Below the pieces are notes generated by a model, which saw nothing but the letters and a program-made list of their open reading frames with translations, did not search any database and was not told where the DNA came from. From Algivirga pacifica (GTDB lineage: Bacteria; Bacteroidota; Bacteroidia; Cytophagales; Flammeovirgaceae), in assembly GCF_039543525.1 (NCBI RefSeq), contig NZ_BAABJX010000024.1, forward strand, positions 124,001 to 188,000: DNA of 64,000 nucleotides. Direction: 5' to 3'. Positions within the stretch are counted from its first letter, which is position 1. Each line of letters begins with the position of its first letter. The position numbers and the translations under genes were made by a program. Shown here in pieces: positions 55,586-64,000 of the stretch.

Positions 55586-55660
55586 AGAAAAAGAAAGGGC
55601 CCACTAAGTTAGTGGGCTTTTCCAATGTTTAACCTAATTTATTAACCCATTATCAATCAA
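55586..55660 (-). ncRNA. tandem structured element, unit 3
   Basis: Same 33-nt block (complement of 55628-55660) and hairpin GCCCACTA-ACT-TAGTGGGC (complement of 55599-55617), followed by a U-rich tail. The spacer to unit 2 shares sequence with that between units 1 and 2, so the whole unit was duplicated. Confidence 0.45.
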
Positions 55661-56105
55661 TATCTATATAGAATAAAGCAACTTCTTTGCTTTATATTTT
55701 ATCTTTCTTTAATACTACCTCTATATAACAAAATAATATGCCAAAATCAATATAAAAAACCTATCTACCTGTAATACAACAAGATGAAGCGAGTTGCCTT
55801 CATATATATTTATTAACAAATCCCAATTCAATCCTTTAATTCCCATTATGGGAATTTTTAATATTAGTAAAGTGTAAGTTTTTATTAGAAAAAGACAATG
55901 CTTTAACTCCTACAAATGTGCATTTAAAGGACATAGAAGGCTATTTCAATAAAATAATTATATAAATTTGATAAGAAAAAATATAACTAATTAAAGATAG
56001 AGCATTCTATATAATTAAAAACAATGTGCAAAACTACTAATGAGCGACACTTCCCATTATAGGACAGAGTAGCATTGTATAATTCTCAGAAAAAACATTT
56101 AAGGA
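55661..56105. other. gene-free AT-rich region
   Basis: No ORF of coding character. A hairpin ATAAAGCAA/TTGCTTTAT lies near 55673-55696, just upstream (in minus sense) of element unit 3. Nothing else was recognised. Confidence 0.5.
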
Positions 56106-56159
56106 GCTATAAACAAGAAAGGGTGAAAAATTAATTTTTCACCCTTTCTTGTTTATAGC
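56106..56159. terminator. perfect 54-bp palindrome, terminator of nhaC
   Basis: A 25-bp arm starting GCTATAAACAAG, centre TTAA, and the exact complementary arm. It starts 12 bp after the nhaC stop. The 11-bp AAGGGTGAAAA core with U-rich arms works as an intrinsic terminator in both directions. Confidence 0.85.
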
Positions 56160-56171
56160 ATTTCAATAATT

Positions 56172-57701
56172 TTAGGCCTGTGTCATCACTTGCTCTTCTT
56201 CTCCCTCTTTGCGCTTACGAATCTTAATATTCATATATGCAAAGAACATCGTCATAAAAGGGCTGATAATATTAAAAAAGGCATAAGGTAAGTAAGCTCC
56301 TGTTGCCACATTCAACGCCGACGCTTGAGCTGCACCACAAGTATTCCAAGGAACCAATACCGAAGTGACTGTTGCAGAATCTTCCAGGGTACGACTAAGG
56401 TTCTCTGGAGCTAATCCTCTCTCTTTATAAGTATCTGCAAACATCTTTCCTGGTACCACAATCGCTAGGTACTGGTCTGATGCCGTAAAGTTAAAGAATA
56501 CACATGTTGTTGTCGTAGAAGCTACCAAACCTCCCACAGTATGCACTCTCTTAATGATGGATTCTGTAATGGTATGCAACATACCACTCACCTCCATTAC
56601 TCCTCCAAAACACATCGCTACAATGATCAACCAAATTGTACCCAACATTCCATACATACCACTAGTCGATAATAGTTCGTTCACCATGGCATTATCTGTT
56701 ACAATGGTCACATCTCCATACATAGCCTTCATCACTGCGATATAGCTAATGGATGCATTACTCCATTCTTTCAGTGCTTCTTCTAAAGTAGTACCTTCCG
56801 AAAGGATCCCTTGAATATAGTCTACACCTACTTGGTGTACGATTTCAGGTTGAAAAATCAAAGCTGCAACCCCTCCTAATAGTGCTCCTATTAATAAAGC
56901 CGGTAGAGCTGGCATTTTCTTTACAATCAGTACCACAACAAATACCGGTACAACAAATACCCAAGGCGTAATATTAAAGGTAGAATCTATTGCTGCCAAC
57001 ACCCCTTGAATTTGAGAGGCTGTATCTACCTCTGCATTGAAGTTCACGATTCCCATCACTAAGAAGATCACCAATGCGATCAATAAGGAAGGAACCGTAG
57101 TATACATCATATAACGAATATGTGTAAATAGATCAGTTCCGGATACTGCAGGTGCTAAATTGGTCGTATCAGACAAAGGGGACATCTTATCACCAAAGTA
57201 TGCTCCCGAAATAATCGCACCGGCAATCACTCCTTCACTCATACCAAAAGTCTTTCCTATACCGATCAAGGCTACCCCTACAGTAGCAATCGTAGTCCAA
57301 GAACTTCCTGTCGCTACAGAAATAATCGCACAAATGATTGCTGCCGCTACCAAGAATATCGCTGGATGTAGAATTTGAAGTCCATAATAGATCATAGCGG
57401 GGACAATCCCACTGATCAACCAGGTACCCGCCAAGGCTCCAATCATCAATAAAATTAAAATCGCTGACATTGCTGTCGAAATACTACTGATCATCCCCTC
57501 TACCAACTCCGTCACAGTATACCCCAAACGTTGCGCCATCAATACGGCTACTGCCGTAGCAAAGATAAGTACCAACTGGTTTGAACCTGATAAGCCATCG
57601 TCTCCAAAAATTACAACATTAAGGCTCAATAGAAGTATCAGAAAAAATATAGGAACCAACGATTCAATAAATGTAGGTTTCCTTACCGAAGATTTGTTCA
57701 T
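56172..57701 (-). CDS. nhaC: NhaC family Na+/H+ antiporter
   Basis: 509 residues with about 11-12 transmembrane helices. The family block GAYFGDKMSPLSDTTNLAPAV (about 173-193, key residues Asp and Ser/Thr) is complete, and SGSSWTTIATVG and VPWNTCGA are also present. It exchanges Na+ for H+ across the inner membrane, fitting a salt-exposed organism; some members exchange other substrates such as malate/lactate. It is a single gene with its own terminator. Confidence 0.93.
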   Translation of the reverse strand: MNKSSVRKPTFIESLVPIFFLILLLSLNVVIFGDDGLSGSNQLVLIFATAVAVLMAQRLGYTVTELVEGMISSISTAMSAILILLMIGALAGTWLISGIVPAMIYYGLQILHPAIFLVAAAIICAIISVATGSSWTTIATVGVALIGIGKTFGMSEGVIAGAIISGAYFGDKMSPLSDTTNLAPAVSGTDLFTHIRYMMYTTVPSLLIALVIFLVMGIVNFNAEVDTASQIQGVLAAIDSTFNITPWVFVVPVFVVVLIVKKMPALPALLIGALLGGVAALIFQPEIVHQVGVDYIQGILSEGTTLEEALKEWSNASISYIAVMKAMYGDVTIVTDNAMVNELLSTSGMYGMLGTIWLIIVAMCFGGVMEVSGMLHTITESIIKRVHTVGGLVASTTTTCVFFNFTASDQYLAIVVPGKMFADTYKERGLAPENLSRTLEDSATVTSVLVPWNTCGAAQASALNVATGAYLPYAFFNIISPFMTMFFAYMNIKIRKRKEGEEEQVMTQA

Positions 57702-57948
57702 CTTTTATTTATGCAGTTTATTCTTAAATCAATTATTTTTTTGCGCTAAAATCTCTAAGATACCGATGATTCAGCAGTATCACAAATCACTAATTGTTAA
57801 CAAGTTTCAGATTATCTCCTAAATAAAATTAAAAAAACACAATCCTCTATCCCACGTTTAGTGTCACCTCATAAGATAAAAAGTCATTTTTTATTCAGAA
57901 AATACATTTCTACCCTATCATTTTACAACTTTAACCTAACGACAGATA

Positions 57949-59643
57949 TTATGGATTGTTTGCCCGATTCACTGCTTTATCTCGTTGTTCCATCAGTAAA
58001 ATATTTTTAATCATGACGGTTGCGTTCGTCGCTAAATGGTCAATCAAAAGTAAATGTTCGGCCTCCATCTCCTGAAAAGAAGCCAACTCCAACACACCAT
58101 ATACTTTTCCTTCCAGCATCAAGGGTTTCAGTAATAACAAGGTAGGAGTCGCCTCTCCCAATCCAGAGGAAATATGCATATAGTCCTCCGGGATATCTCT
58201 TATCAATAAAGTATCCTGCTCATGGTATACTTGTCCCAATAGCCCATCCTCTAACGCTATCCGTTTAAGCGAAAAACGTTTAGTGTCTAATGCATAAGAA
58301 GCTATTTGCTGAAAAAACAAAGCGTCCCTTTCTTCTTCAAGTATAAAAACAGCCGCTTGCCCTATCTTCAAAAGGCTCAGAAGTTGCTCCAATAAAGATT
58401 CTCCTACCTGCGGTAAGGTTCTCGCTTTGGCAAGCTGAACATTTAAGCGTGTAATACTATTAGCCAACCAAGTCTGTTTTTCTGACTCTTGTTTAAAAAG
58501 TGCTCTCGAATTCAATAATTCAGTTAACTCTATAAATAAGATATCTCCTTTATGGTTAACCTCATCTGGATGATTCAAAAGCCATTTTGTGTTTTTCAAT
58601 TTTACTTCTAACTGCTGTAATGACTGGTAAACTGTCTCCATTTCCATTACAGAAATCTTATCCGATACCGATGTGTGGTAATCTTGTCGAAGAATTTTAT
58701 CCAATAACTCATCAATAGACGTAACGCTATTGGTTATTTTCCCCAGAAGCCCCCCTAATACCACAAGGAATAACAATAATTCAAAAATCAAACAGATATA
58801 AAACCAACGACTGGCTCCCTGACGATCGCTATAGATCTGCATCTCTACCGTGTCTTCCAAATTATCCAAGAACATTACTACTTCCCGGTGCAATTGATAC
58901 AATTGAAAGCCTACACCTTCTGTCTCGGCACTACCTATATCCTTAGTATACTCTACAACAGAATGAAATATATACTGGCAATTGGAAAGTAAAACTAGTG
59001 TCTCCTGTAATTGCTGCTCCAATAATAAGGATGCCTGTTCCTGTTTATAGATGGCAAGAAGCTTTTCCCTGAGATTCTCTACCGTTCGGTCAAACTGACC
59101 AACAAACGCCATATCGTTTGTCAATAAAAAGTTCTTTTGAGCTACTTGTAATGTATAGCATAAAGATGAAGGAACTGAGGCTCGATGAGACAATTCCATT
59201 AACTTTTTATCTAATCGTCCTATTTCACCCCATGAACCATACCCTCTCTGCTGATGCTTTTGGGTTAATACATGAGCCTTAATCTTATAGGTCTTTATCT
59301 TTTCCACCAACTGTGGTAACTCAGAGCGTTTTTCCTGCACATAATGGTACTTACTCAAAGCATTCAATTTCAATAAAACCGTATCAACAGCGGCATACAC
59401 CTCTTTTAACTTTTGACTTTCGGTATAAAATGCTTCTTGTTTGACTTCCTCTAAAGCTAGCTCATTACTCAATCGATATGCTTTATTCCACCAGTTATTA
59501 CAATCTTTCAAGTATAGGAACAACTCTTCATTCTCTTCTAATGCTTTTACTTGTGAGGAATAACTCCACCATATCAAAAAAGTAAAAAAAGTCAGCAGTG
59601 ATATAGGTATAATAAGGTAGTGTCGTAGCGATAGGTTATTCAT
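57949..59643 (-). CDS. membrane protein with sensor-like region and C-terminal GAF domain
   Basis: 564 residues. TM1 (about 12-28) and TM2 (about 281-300) enclose a 250-residue all-helical extracytoplasmic region, like ligand-sensing four-helix modules. After TM2 comes a HAMP-like/coiled-coil stretch (about 305-405) and a GAF domain (about 410-545). There is no kinase, cyclase, phosphatase or DNA-binding output domain, so it is an orphan sensor. A stand-alone gene; an output partner is not encoded nearby. Confidence 0.75.
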   Translation of the reverse strand: MNNLSLRHYLIIPISLLTFFTFLIWWSYSSQVKALEENEELFLYLKDCNNWWNKAYRLSNELALEEVKQEAFYTESQKLKEVYAAVDTVLLKLNALSKYHYVQEKRSELPQLVEKIKTYKIKAHVLTQKHQQRGYGSWGEIGRLDKKLMELSHRASVPSSLCYTLQVAQKNFLLTNDMAFVGQFDRTVENLREKLLAIYKQEQASLLLEQQLQETLVLLSNCQYIFHSVVEYTKDIGSAETEGVGFQLYQLHREVVMFLDNLEDTVEMQIYSDRQGASRWFYICLIFELLLFLVVLGGLLGKITNSVTSIDELLDKILRQDYHTSVSDKISVMEMETVYQSLQQLEVKLKNTKWLLNHPDEVNHKGDILFIELTELLNSRALFKQESEKQTWLANSITRLNVQLAKARTLPQVGESLLEQLLSLLKIGQAAVFILEEERDALFFQQIASYALDTKRFSLKRIALEDGLLGQVYHEQDTLLIRDIPEDYMHISSGLGEATPTLLLLKPLMLEGKVYGVLELASFQEMEAEHLLLIDHLATNATVMIKNILLMEQRDKAVNRANNP

Positions 59644-59784
59644 CATAGTTTTTGAAGCTTATGATCTCACCCACTCACTTTATACAAAGTATTGTAGGTT
59701 ATAAAATATTGGGTTAAATAGATGGCTATAAGATAATGACAATAGAGAGATGTTAACAGTTATTGTATATTTTTTTCAAGGCAT

Positions 59785-59829
59785 AAAAAAAGGAAAGTAG
59801 ACCATTCATTAGTCTACTTTCCTTTTTTT
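59785..59829 (-). terminator. terminator of the YfgM-like gene
   Basis: A perfect 18-bp stem (59785-59802 with 59812-59829), 9-nt loop, with A-run and T-run at the ends. Confidence 0.9.
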
Positions 59830-59850
59830 GAGAATGGGTGAAGTAAGTAA

Positions 59851-60558
59851 TTACTTTACACTCAATCTAGCTATGCTTTTCTTTGCTTCAATAGCTTCCT
59901 GAGAGGTCTCATAATCTGAAGCGATCTCCTGGTATGTTTCTACTGCTGCATTAGCATTACCTGCTGCTTCTTCTGCCAACGCCTTTTTGTAAAGGTAAGT
60001 AGGTGCAAAAGCTTTATTTTCTTTGTAAGAAGCCGCTTTCTCAAAGTAAGAAGCTGCCTTCTCATAGTTTTCTTTTTCTACATAAGCATCACCTAGCAAT
60101 GCAAATGCTCTTGCTTGTACTAGCAAATCATTAGAAGAGAAATCTTCCAAGTACGCAATTGCTTGATCGAACTCTCCTGTGTTCAAGTAAGCAACTCCTG
60201 CGTAGTAGCTTGCAAGGTTCGCTGCTGCTGTTCCTGAAAACTCATCTGCTATTCTCACAAAACCTTTGGAGTTTCCATCTCCTTCCAAAGCTTTTTGGTA
60301 CTCTCCTTTCTCCAAGAAGAATACTGAAGGTGATAACACTTCCTGCCCTTCCATATTTTTACTGTCCTGGAACTTCACGTAACCAAACACAGCCAATACG
60401 AATACAGCAAAACCAGCCATGGCCGCCATAATCAAGTTTTTGTTCTTTTCGGCAAACTTCTCCGCTGTACCAAGGGTATCTTGAAGTGCCTCTGGGCTTT
60501 CAATAAGTTTCTCTATGTTTTCCGTCTGCTTATTTTTCTTTTCCTCCATGGTTTGCAT
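59851..60558 (-). CDS. YfgM-like membrane-anchored TPR protein
   Basis: 235 residues. A charged cytoplasmic N-terminus, one transmembrane helix (about 43-62), and a periplasmic TPR domain with repeats such as AANLASYYAGVAYLNTGEFD and ARAFALLGDAYVEKENYEKA. E. coli YfgM binds the SecYEG translocon and helps periplasmic chaperones, so an ancillary role in export is plausible. The promoter at 60582-60612 fits the start. Confidence 0.82.
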   Translation of the reverse strand: MQTMEEKKNKQTENIEKLIESPEALQDTLGTAEKFAEKNKNLIMAAMAGFAVFVLAVFGYVKFQDSKNMEGQEVLSPSVFFLEKGEYQKALEGDGNSKGFVRIADEFSGTAAANLASYYAGVAYLNTGEFDQAIAYLEDFSSNDLLVQARAFALLGDAYVEKENYEKAASYFEKAASYKENKAFAPTYLYKKALAEEAAGNANAAVETYQEIASDYETSQEAIEAKKSIARLSVK

Positions 60559-60581
60559 AATCTAAAGTCTCAGTTGATCGG

Positions 60582-60612
60582 CAAAAATACACTAATTGAG
60601 GTATATAACCAA
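60582..60612 (-). promoter_or_regulatory. promoter of the YfgM-like gene
   Basis: On the minus strand TTG (complement of 60610-60612), 20-bp gap, TATTTTTG (complement of 60582-60589), 24 bp before the start codon. Confidence 0.65.
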
Positions 60613-60880
60613 TACAAAATCCTAAATATTCAACGGATTAGCCTATGATTCAGGCTACTATCGTTCTATTAGCTTTTTGTATAAATGATTATTACACCCT
60701 GCAAAAAATCGACTAGCAAGAATACTAATTTCTTCCAAAAATACAAACTTTCCTTTTGTAAATTCACTGTCTTACTCATAGAAAAAGGCTCGTAGCCCTA
60801 AGACCACGAACCTTTTTCATTTATTTCACAACATACGTTCAGGGGCTCCCCCCTGTTATCGTTGCTCTATTTCCTATTGA
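60613..60880. other. gap between pdhA and the YfgM-like gene
   Basis: No ORF. It contains the pdhA terminator (60781-60818) and a short hairpin CAGGGG/CCCCTG at about 60840-60855. Confidence 0.5.
60781..60818 (-). terminator. terminator of pdhA
   Basis: GAAAAAGG-CTCGT pairs with ACGA-ACCTTTTTC around AGCCCTAAGACC-type loop sequence, with a U-run on the minus strand. Confidence 0.65.
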
Positions 60881-61897
60881 TTAACTATGCTCAAAAGGGA
60901 AGTCCAATTGCTCTACGAAAACATCTTCGTACACATCTTTTGCATCTGGATAAGGAGAGTCCTCCGCAAACTTCACAGCATCCATCACTTGTGCCTTGAT
61001 GTCCTTGTCAATCTGCTTCAATTCCTCTTCTGTTGCATACTCGTTGCTCAACAACGCTTGTTTTACCTGCTCAATTGGGTCTTGCTCTTTGTACTCTGCA
61101 ACCTCTTCCTTCGTACGGTATTTTTGAGGGTCAGACATAGAGTGTCCTTTGAAACGATATGTTTTGAACTCCAAGAAGTAAGGGCCTTTACCCGCTCTGA
61201 TATGCTCAGCAGCTTCTTCTACGGCAATATGTACTTCTTCTACGTCCATACCGTTTACTGGCTTAGATGGCATATCGTACGCCTTACCAATATGGTATAG
61301 ATCCGTTACATTGGATGTTCTAGATACTGATGTACCCATCGCATACCCGTTGTTCTCTACAACAAAGATCACAGGCAACTTCCAAAGCATCGCCATGTTG
61401 AAAGCCTCGTGCAATGCTCCTTGACGAACCGCTCCATCACCGAAGTAACAGATACAAAGGTTCTTTGTTCCTTGATATTTTTCAGCAAAAGCCAAACCTG
61501 CTCCCAAAGGAATTTGCGCACCTACGATACCGTGTCCACCTACAAAGTTTACTTCTTTGTCAAACACGTGCATAGAACCTCCTTTACCTTTAGTCGTTCC
61601 GGTCACCTTTCCGTACATCTCCGCCATAACCTTCTTAGGATCTGTACCCAAGGCTAATGGTTGAGCGTGATCTCTATAGGCAGTGATCCACTTGTCGTCT
61701 TTATCAAGAGCTGAAACCGCTCCTGCCGCACAAGCTTCCTGTCCAATATAGAGGTGACAGAATCCTCTGATTTTCTGTTGTCCATACAGCTGACCACACT
61801 TCTCTTCAAAGCGACGGATCAACAGCATGTCTTTGTACCATTTCATATACGTCTCCTTGGAGAACGTTCGTTTCGTCTTGGATACCTTTTTGGACAT
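60881..61897 (-). CDS. pdhA: pyruvate dehydrogenase E1 component, alpha subunit
   Basis: A 338-residue TPP-dependent alpha subunit of the alpha2beta2-type pyruvate dehydrogenase. The TPP motif GDGAVRQGALHEAFNMAMLWKLPVIFVVENN (starts about 155) includes GDG and NN. The regulatory loop YRFKGHSMSDPQKYR contains the serine that is phosphorylated in eukaryotic enzymes. It decarboxylates pyruvate and passes acetyl groups to E2. The beta subunit (pdhB) and E2 genes are not adjacent in this window. The 5' leader has a 9-bp hairpin. Confidence 0.93.
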   Translation of the reverse strand: MSKKVSKTKRTFSKETYMKWYKDMLLIRRFEEKCGQLYGQQKIRGFCHLYIGQEACAAGAVSALDKDDKWITAYRDHAQPLALGTDPKKVMAEMYGKVTGTTKGKGGSMHVFDKEVNFVGGHGIVGAQIPLGAGLAFAEKYQGTKNLCICYFGDGAVRQGALHEAFNMAMLWKLPVIFVVENNGYAMGTSVSRTSNVTDLYHIGKAYDMPSKPVNGMDVEEVHIAVEEAAEHIRAGKGPYFLEFKTYRFKGHSMSDPQKYRTKEEVAEYKEQDPIEQVKQALLSNEYATEEELKQIDKDIKAQVMDAVKFAEDSPYPDAKDVYEDVFVEQLDFPFEHS

Positions 61898-61933
61898 TTC
61901 CTTATTCAGTTAAAGTGTTAACGCTTCAGACAT

Positions 61934-61958
61934 TCCATTCTCCTGACAAGAGAATGGA
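61934..61958. promoter_or_regulatory. hairpin in the pdhA leader
   Basis: TCCATTCTC (61934-61942), 7-nt loop, GAGAATGGA (61950-61958), located 37-61 nt upstream of the pdhA start. It could affect translation or be an operator. Confidence 0.4.
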
Positions 61959-62156
61959 TTTTCGTTATATTTAAAGTTAATTTTACGTTTTCGCTCAAAT
62001 GTCATAAGAATTCATTAAAAAAACAAAAGCCTTAATTCTCTACTTAAGGTACATACACCAAGGACATTTGGACTGTAAGTAAACATCTCTGGACCTTTGC
62101 TTACAGAAAGACTCCTTGATCTTCATTTTTTCAGAATCGTTACCTTACTACAAATC

Positions 62157-62834
62157 ATGCAAAAGTATGTAATTATCGTCGCCGGAGGAAAGGGCAGTCG
62201 CATGGGCACCTCAATACCCAAGCAGTTTTTACTACTGCAACAGAAACCTGTCCTTATGCACACCTTAGAGCAGTTTCACCAAACACTTCCTGAGGCTAAA
62301 ATAATTCTAGTGCTTCCTGAAAAGGAACAACAACAATGGCTACAGCTTTGTCAGGAGTACTCCTTTTCTATTCCTCATACCACGACCAATGGAGGAGCTG
62401 AACGATTTCATTCAGTCTACAATGGATTACAACAGATCGGACAGGAAGGGATTGTCGCTATTCATGATGGCGTAAGGCCTTTTGTGGCAGCAGATGTCAT
62501 AAAAGAGGCATTCCGTGTTGCAGCAAAAAAGAATAATGCCATTGTCGCAGTTCCTCTCAAAGATTCTATTCGATCAGTGAGTCCTACAGGCAATAAAGCC
62601 GAAGACCGAGGAGCCTACCGACTAATACAGACACCACAAGTATTTGACGTATCCCTTTTAAAAGAAGCCTATAATACTCCCTATCAGTCATTCTTTACAG
62701 ATGATGCCAGTGTATTTGAGTATCAGGGCCATTCCATAGAGTTAGTAGAGGGCAATTATGAAAATATCAAGCTAACTACTCCTGAAGACTTACTCTTTGG
62801 AGAGGCCATCCTATCTAATTCCTCATCTACCTAG
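62157..62834 (+). CDS. ispD: 2-C-methyl-D-erythritol 4-phosphate cytidylyltransferase
   Basis: 225 residues from MQKYVIIVAGGKG; ATG at 62097 would add a poor hydrophobic stretch. The nucleotidyltransferase signature AGGKGSRMGTSIPKQFL is complete, with DGVRPF (about 98), VPLKDSI and the C-terminal NIKLTTPEDL. It makes CDP-ME from MEP and CTP in the non-mevalonate isoprenoid pathway in the cytoplasm. It is a single gene; ispF is not adjacent. Confidence 0.95.
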   Translation: MQKYVIIVAGGKGSRMGTSIPKQFLLLQQKPVLMHTLEQFHQTLPEAKIILVLPEKEQQQWLQLCQEYSFSIPHTTTNGGAERFHSVYNGLQQIGQEGIVAIHDGVRPFVAADVIKEAFRVAAKKNNAIVAVPLKDSIRSVSPTGNKAEDRGAYRLIQTPQVFDVSLLKEAYNTPYQSFFTDDASVFEYQGHSIELVEGNYENIKLTTPEDLLFGEAILSNSSST

Positions 62835-62845
62835 TGGATTGTAAT

Positions 62846-62882
62846 AAAAAAGCTCGCAATTTACACTGCGAGCTCTTTTTTT
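62846..62882. terminator. terminator between ispD and the DUF2795 gene
   Basis: AGCTCGCA (62851-62858) with TGCGAGCT (62867-62874), an A-run before and a T-run after. It is usable from both strands. Confidence 0.85.
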
Positions 62883-62898
62883 AGGAGGTATACATCCA

Positions 62899-63120
62899 TT
62901 AATACTCATCTTCATTAAAGAAGAAATCATCTTTTGTTGGGTAATCTGGCCATATTTCCTCGATATTCTCATACGGCTGACCATCATCCTCCAATTCCTG
63001 AAGGTTCTCTACTACTTCAAGAGGAGCTCCTGTACGAACTGAAAAATCAATCAATTCGTCTTTAGTAGCCGGCCATGGTGCGTCTTCCAAATAAGATGCT
63101 AATTCCAACGTCCAATACAT
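62899..63120 (-). CDS. DUF2795 small acidic protein
   Basis: 73 residues. The pattern MYWTLELASYLEDAPWPATKDELIDF...GAPLEVVENLQELEDDGQ...WPDYPTKDDFFFNEDEY corresponds to the short DUF2795 protein found widely conserved in Bacteroidota. It is acidic, with no membrane segment and no catalytic motif; function unknown. The strong conservation I recall in this phylum suggests a core role. Confidence 0.85.
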   Translation of the reverse strand: MYWTLELASYLEDAPWPATKDELIDFSVRTGAPLEVVENLQELEDDGQPYENIEEIWPDYPTKDDFFFNEDEY

Positions 63121-63515
63121 AAGCGTATCTAAGTTTTGTTTGCTGATTTTAAGTTACAAGCTTTAATTACTCCGACGAGTAATCATTTATCTACAAGAAT
63201 AAGAAAGTTTCCATTACAATAATATTGCCCAAAAACATCATCATATCCTTCTAAATTATTTTAATAAAACCTGTAAAAACCACCTTTGGGTTTTGATAAT
63301 CTTTATTGAATTTGATGACTTCTGTTCTTGTCACCTTATTCAAGATAAGATTTTCCTGTCTAAACACCTGATTTCTACATAAAGTTTTATTATTTGGAAA
63401 TACTCCAAATGCTCAAAGCTGCGAAAATAATTTTTTATTTTTAATAAACAAGCAGAAATAAAAAACTACTTGCTCTTTAATTTTCAAGTCCCCCTTTTTT
63501 CAATAAAAATTCATC
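63121..63515. other. gene-free AT-rich region
   Basis: No coding frame or strong hairpin was recognised. It contains the start side of the DUF2795 gene and the 3' side of the nuclease-domain gene. Confidence 0.5.
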
Positions 63516-63959
63516 TTACTGAGGCTCGGGAATGTCCGCTAAGAATTTATAATTTTTCTGTGCAAAATCGATACTACAAGAATAATGCTGCAACCCATTG
63601 GTAATACATAAATAAGGTGCTTTTAAACGTACATTATACTGAGCAGCCTGCCCAAACGTCTCGTTGGTCAATTTTACCGAAGGGGCCTTACACTCAATCA
63701 AAAGATATGGTTTGCCTTCCTTATCATAAACTACTATATCCGAACGCCTTTGCAGTTGATTAACTTTCACTCCTGTTTCTACTCCTATTCTACCCTTAGA
63801 GTACCCTTTAGAGAGTAAAAAAGCAATAAAATGCTGCCTCACCCATTCTTCAGGGGTGAGTCGTAGATATTTCTTACGAATTTGATCCCAAATGTACACC
63901 TTACCCTCACGCTTACTGACCTTATGATCATAAGGAGGCAAGTTCAATGCTTGCATCAT
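63516..63959 (-). CDS. HsdR N-terminal (PD-(D/E)xK) domain protein
   Basis: 147 residues. It has WVRQHFIAFLLSKGY, then RSDIVVYDKEGKPYLLIECKAP, in which Asp and Glu-x-Lys form a PD-(D/E)xK site. This matches the HSDR_N_2-type stand-alone domain, which in Bacteroidota often lies beside holA. It has no helicase or specificity subunit, so it is not a restriction system by itself. The start may be at either ATG of MMQAL (63959 or 63956). Confidence 0.85.
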   Translation of the reverse strand: MMQALNLPPYDHKVSKREGKVYIWDQIRKKYLRLTPEEWVRQHFIAFLLSKGYSKGRIGVETGVKVNQLQRRSDIVVYDKEGKPYLLIECKAPSVKLTNETFGQAAQYNVRLKAPYLCITNGLQHYSCSIDFAQKNYKFLADIPEPQ

Positions 63960-64000
63960 CTTAAACTATTCTGTTTATTTACCTAGAATATTCTTCTCAC

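Noticed and set aside
63516..63959. Restriction-modification system
   Set aside because: Only a stand-alone HsdR-N-type domain is present; no methylase, specificity or helicase gene, so no defence claim.

Overview
The window reads as chromosome of a Bacteroidota bacterium, most likely a Cytophagales-type relative. The evidence is a SusC/SusD pair, Bacteroidota-restricted families (DUF4296, DUF4199, a DUF2723 membrane protein, Bat-type VWA proteins, leucine dehydrogenase), few Shine-Dalgarno sequences, and promoters of the Bacteroidota form TTG/TTTG, about 20 bp, TAnnTTTG. Four such promoters are complete enough to list (tRNA-Ser, purE, the DUF4296 gene and the YfgM-like gene). Base composition is AT-rich and even, and almost all genes are core or housekeeping. 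I see no prophage, integron, CRISPR array or intact transposase.

Layout. 1-3940: 3' end of an outer-membrane porin, a secreted beta-helix-like protein and a secreted protein with five DKDPGYGKG repeats. 3975-8014: tRNA-Ser(GGA), dnaK, a GH25 lysozyme-like protein and purE. 8308-11255: the TrkA/TrkH potassium uptake pair. 11395-15934 (minus): GT2 glycosyltransferase, DUF4199 protein and cysteine desulfurase as one operon, then glmM. 16236-24536: comEC, class I ribonucleotide reductase alpha, lspA, rlmN and a TPR protein. 24814-34681: a glycan-use locus (SusC, SusD, GH20 hexosaminidase with a C-terminal CBM9-like domain) divergent from a LytS/LytTR two-component pair. 34832-45874: a small HExxH protein, an MsbA-like ABC exporter, leucine dehydrogenase, scpA, gyrA and a large DUF2723 protein. 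45970-55131: pabB, miaE, PBP2 (mrdA), a partial Bat operon (VWA, DUF4381-like, DUF58), a DUF4296 lipoprotein and an rRNA m5C methyltransferase. 56172-63959: nhaC, an orphan GAF sensor, a YfgM-like protein, pdhA, ispD, a DUF2795 protein and an HsdR-N-type nuclease-domain protein.

The unexpected content is between the genes. (a) 55276-55662 holds three tandem copies of a unit made of a conserved 33-nt block and a covarying terminator-like hairpin; this is the best candidate for an undescribed RNA element. (b) Short tandem arrays with several unrelated unit sequences all have a 7-bp period. (c) Four long imperfect palindromes of one family lie just after stop codons. (d) GC-rich 8-bp-stem palindromes with an ACAAG loop lie beside the heptamer arrays. 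(e) 47357-47517 is a 161-bp MITE-like element with TAA target duplications. (f) 56106-56159 is a perfect 54-bp palindrome. The gene functions are inferred from recognised family motifs; the repeats and structures were read directly from the sequence by eye.
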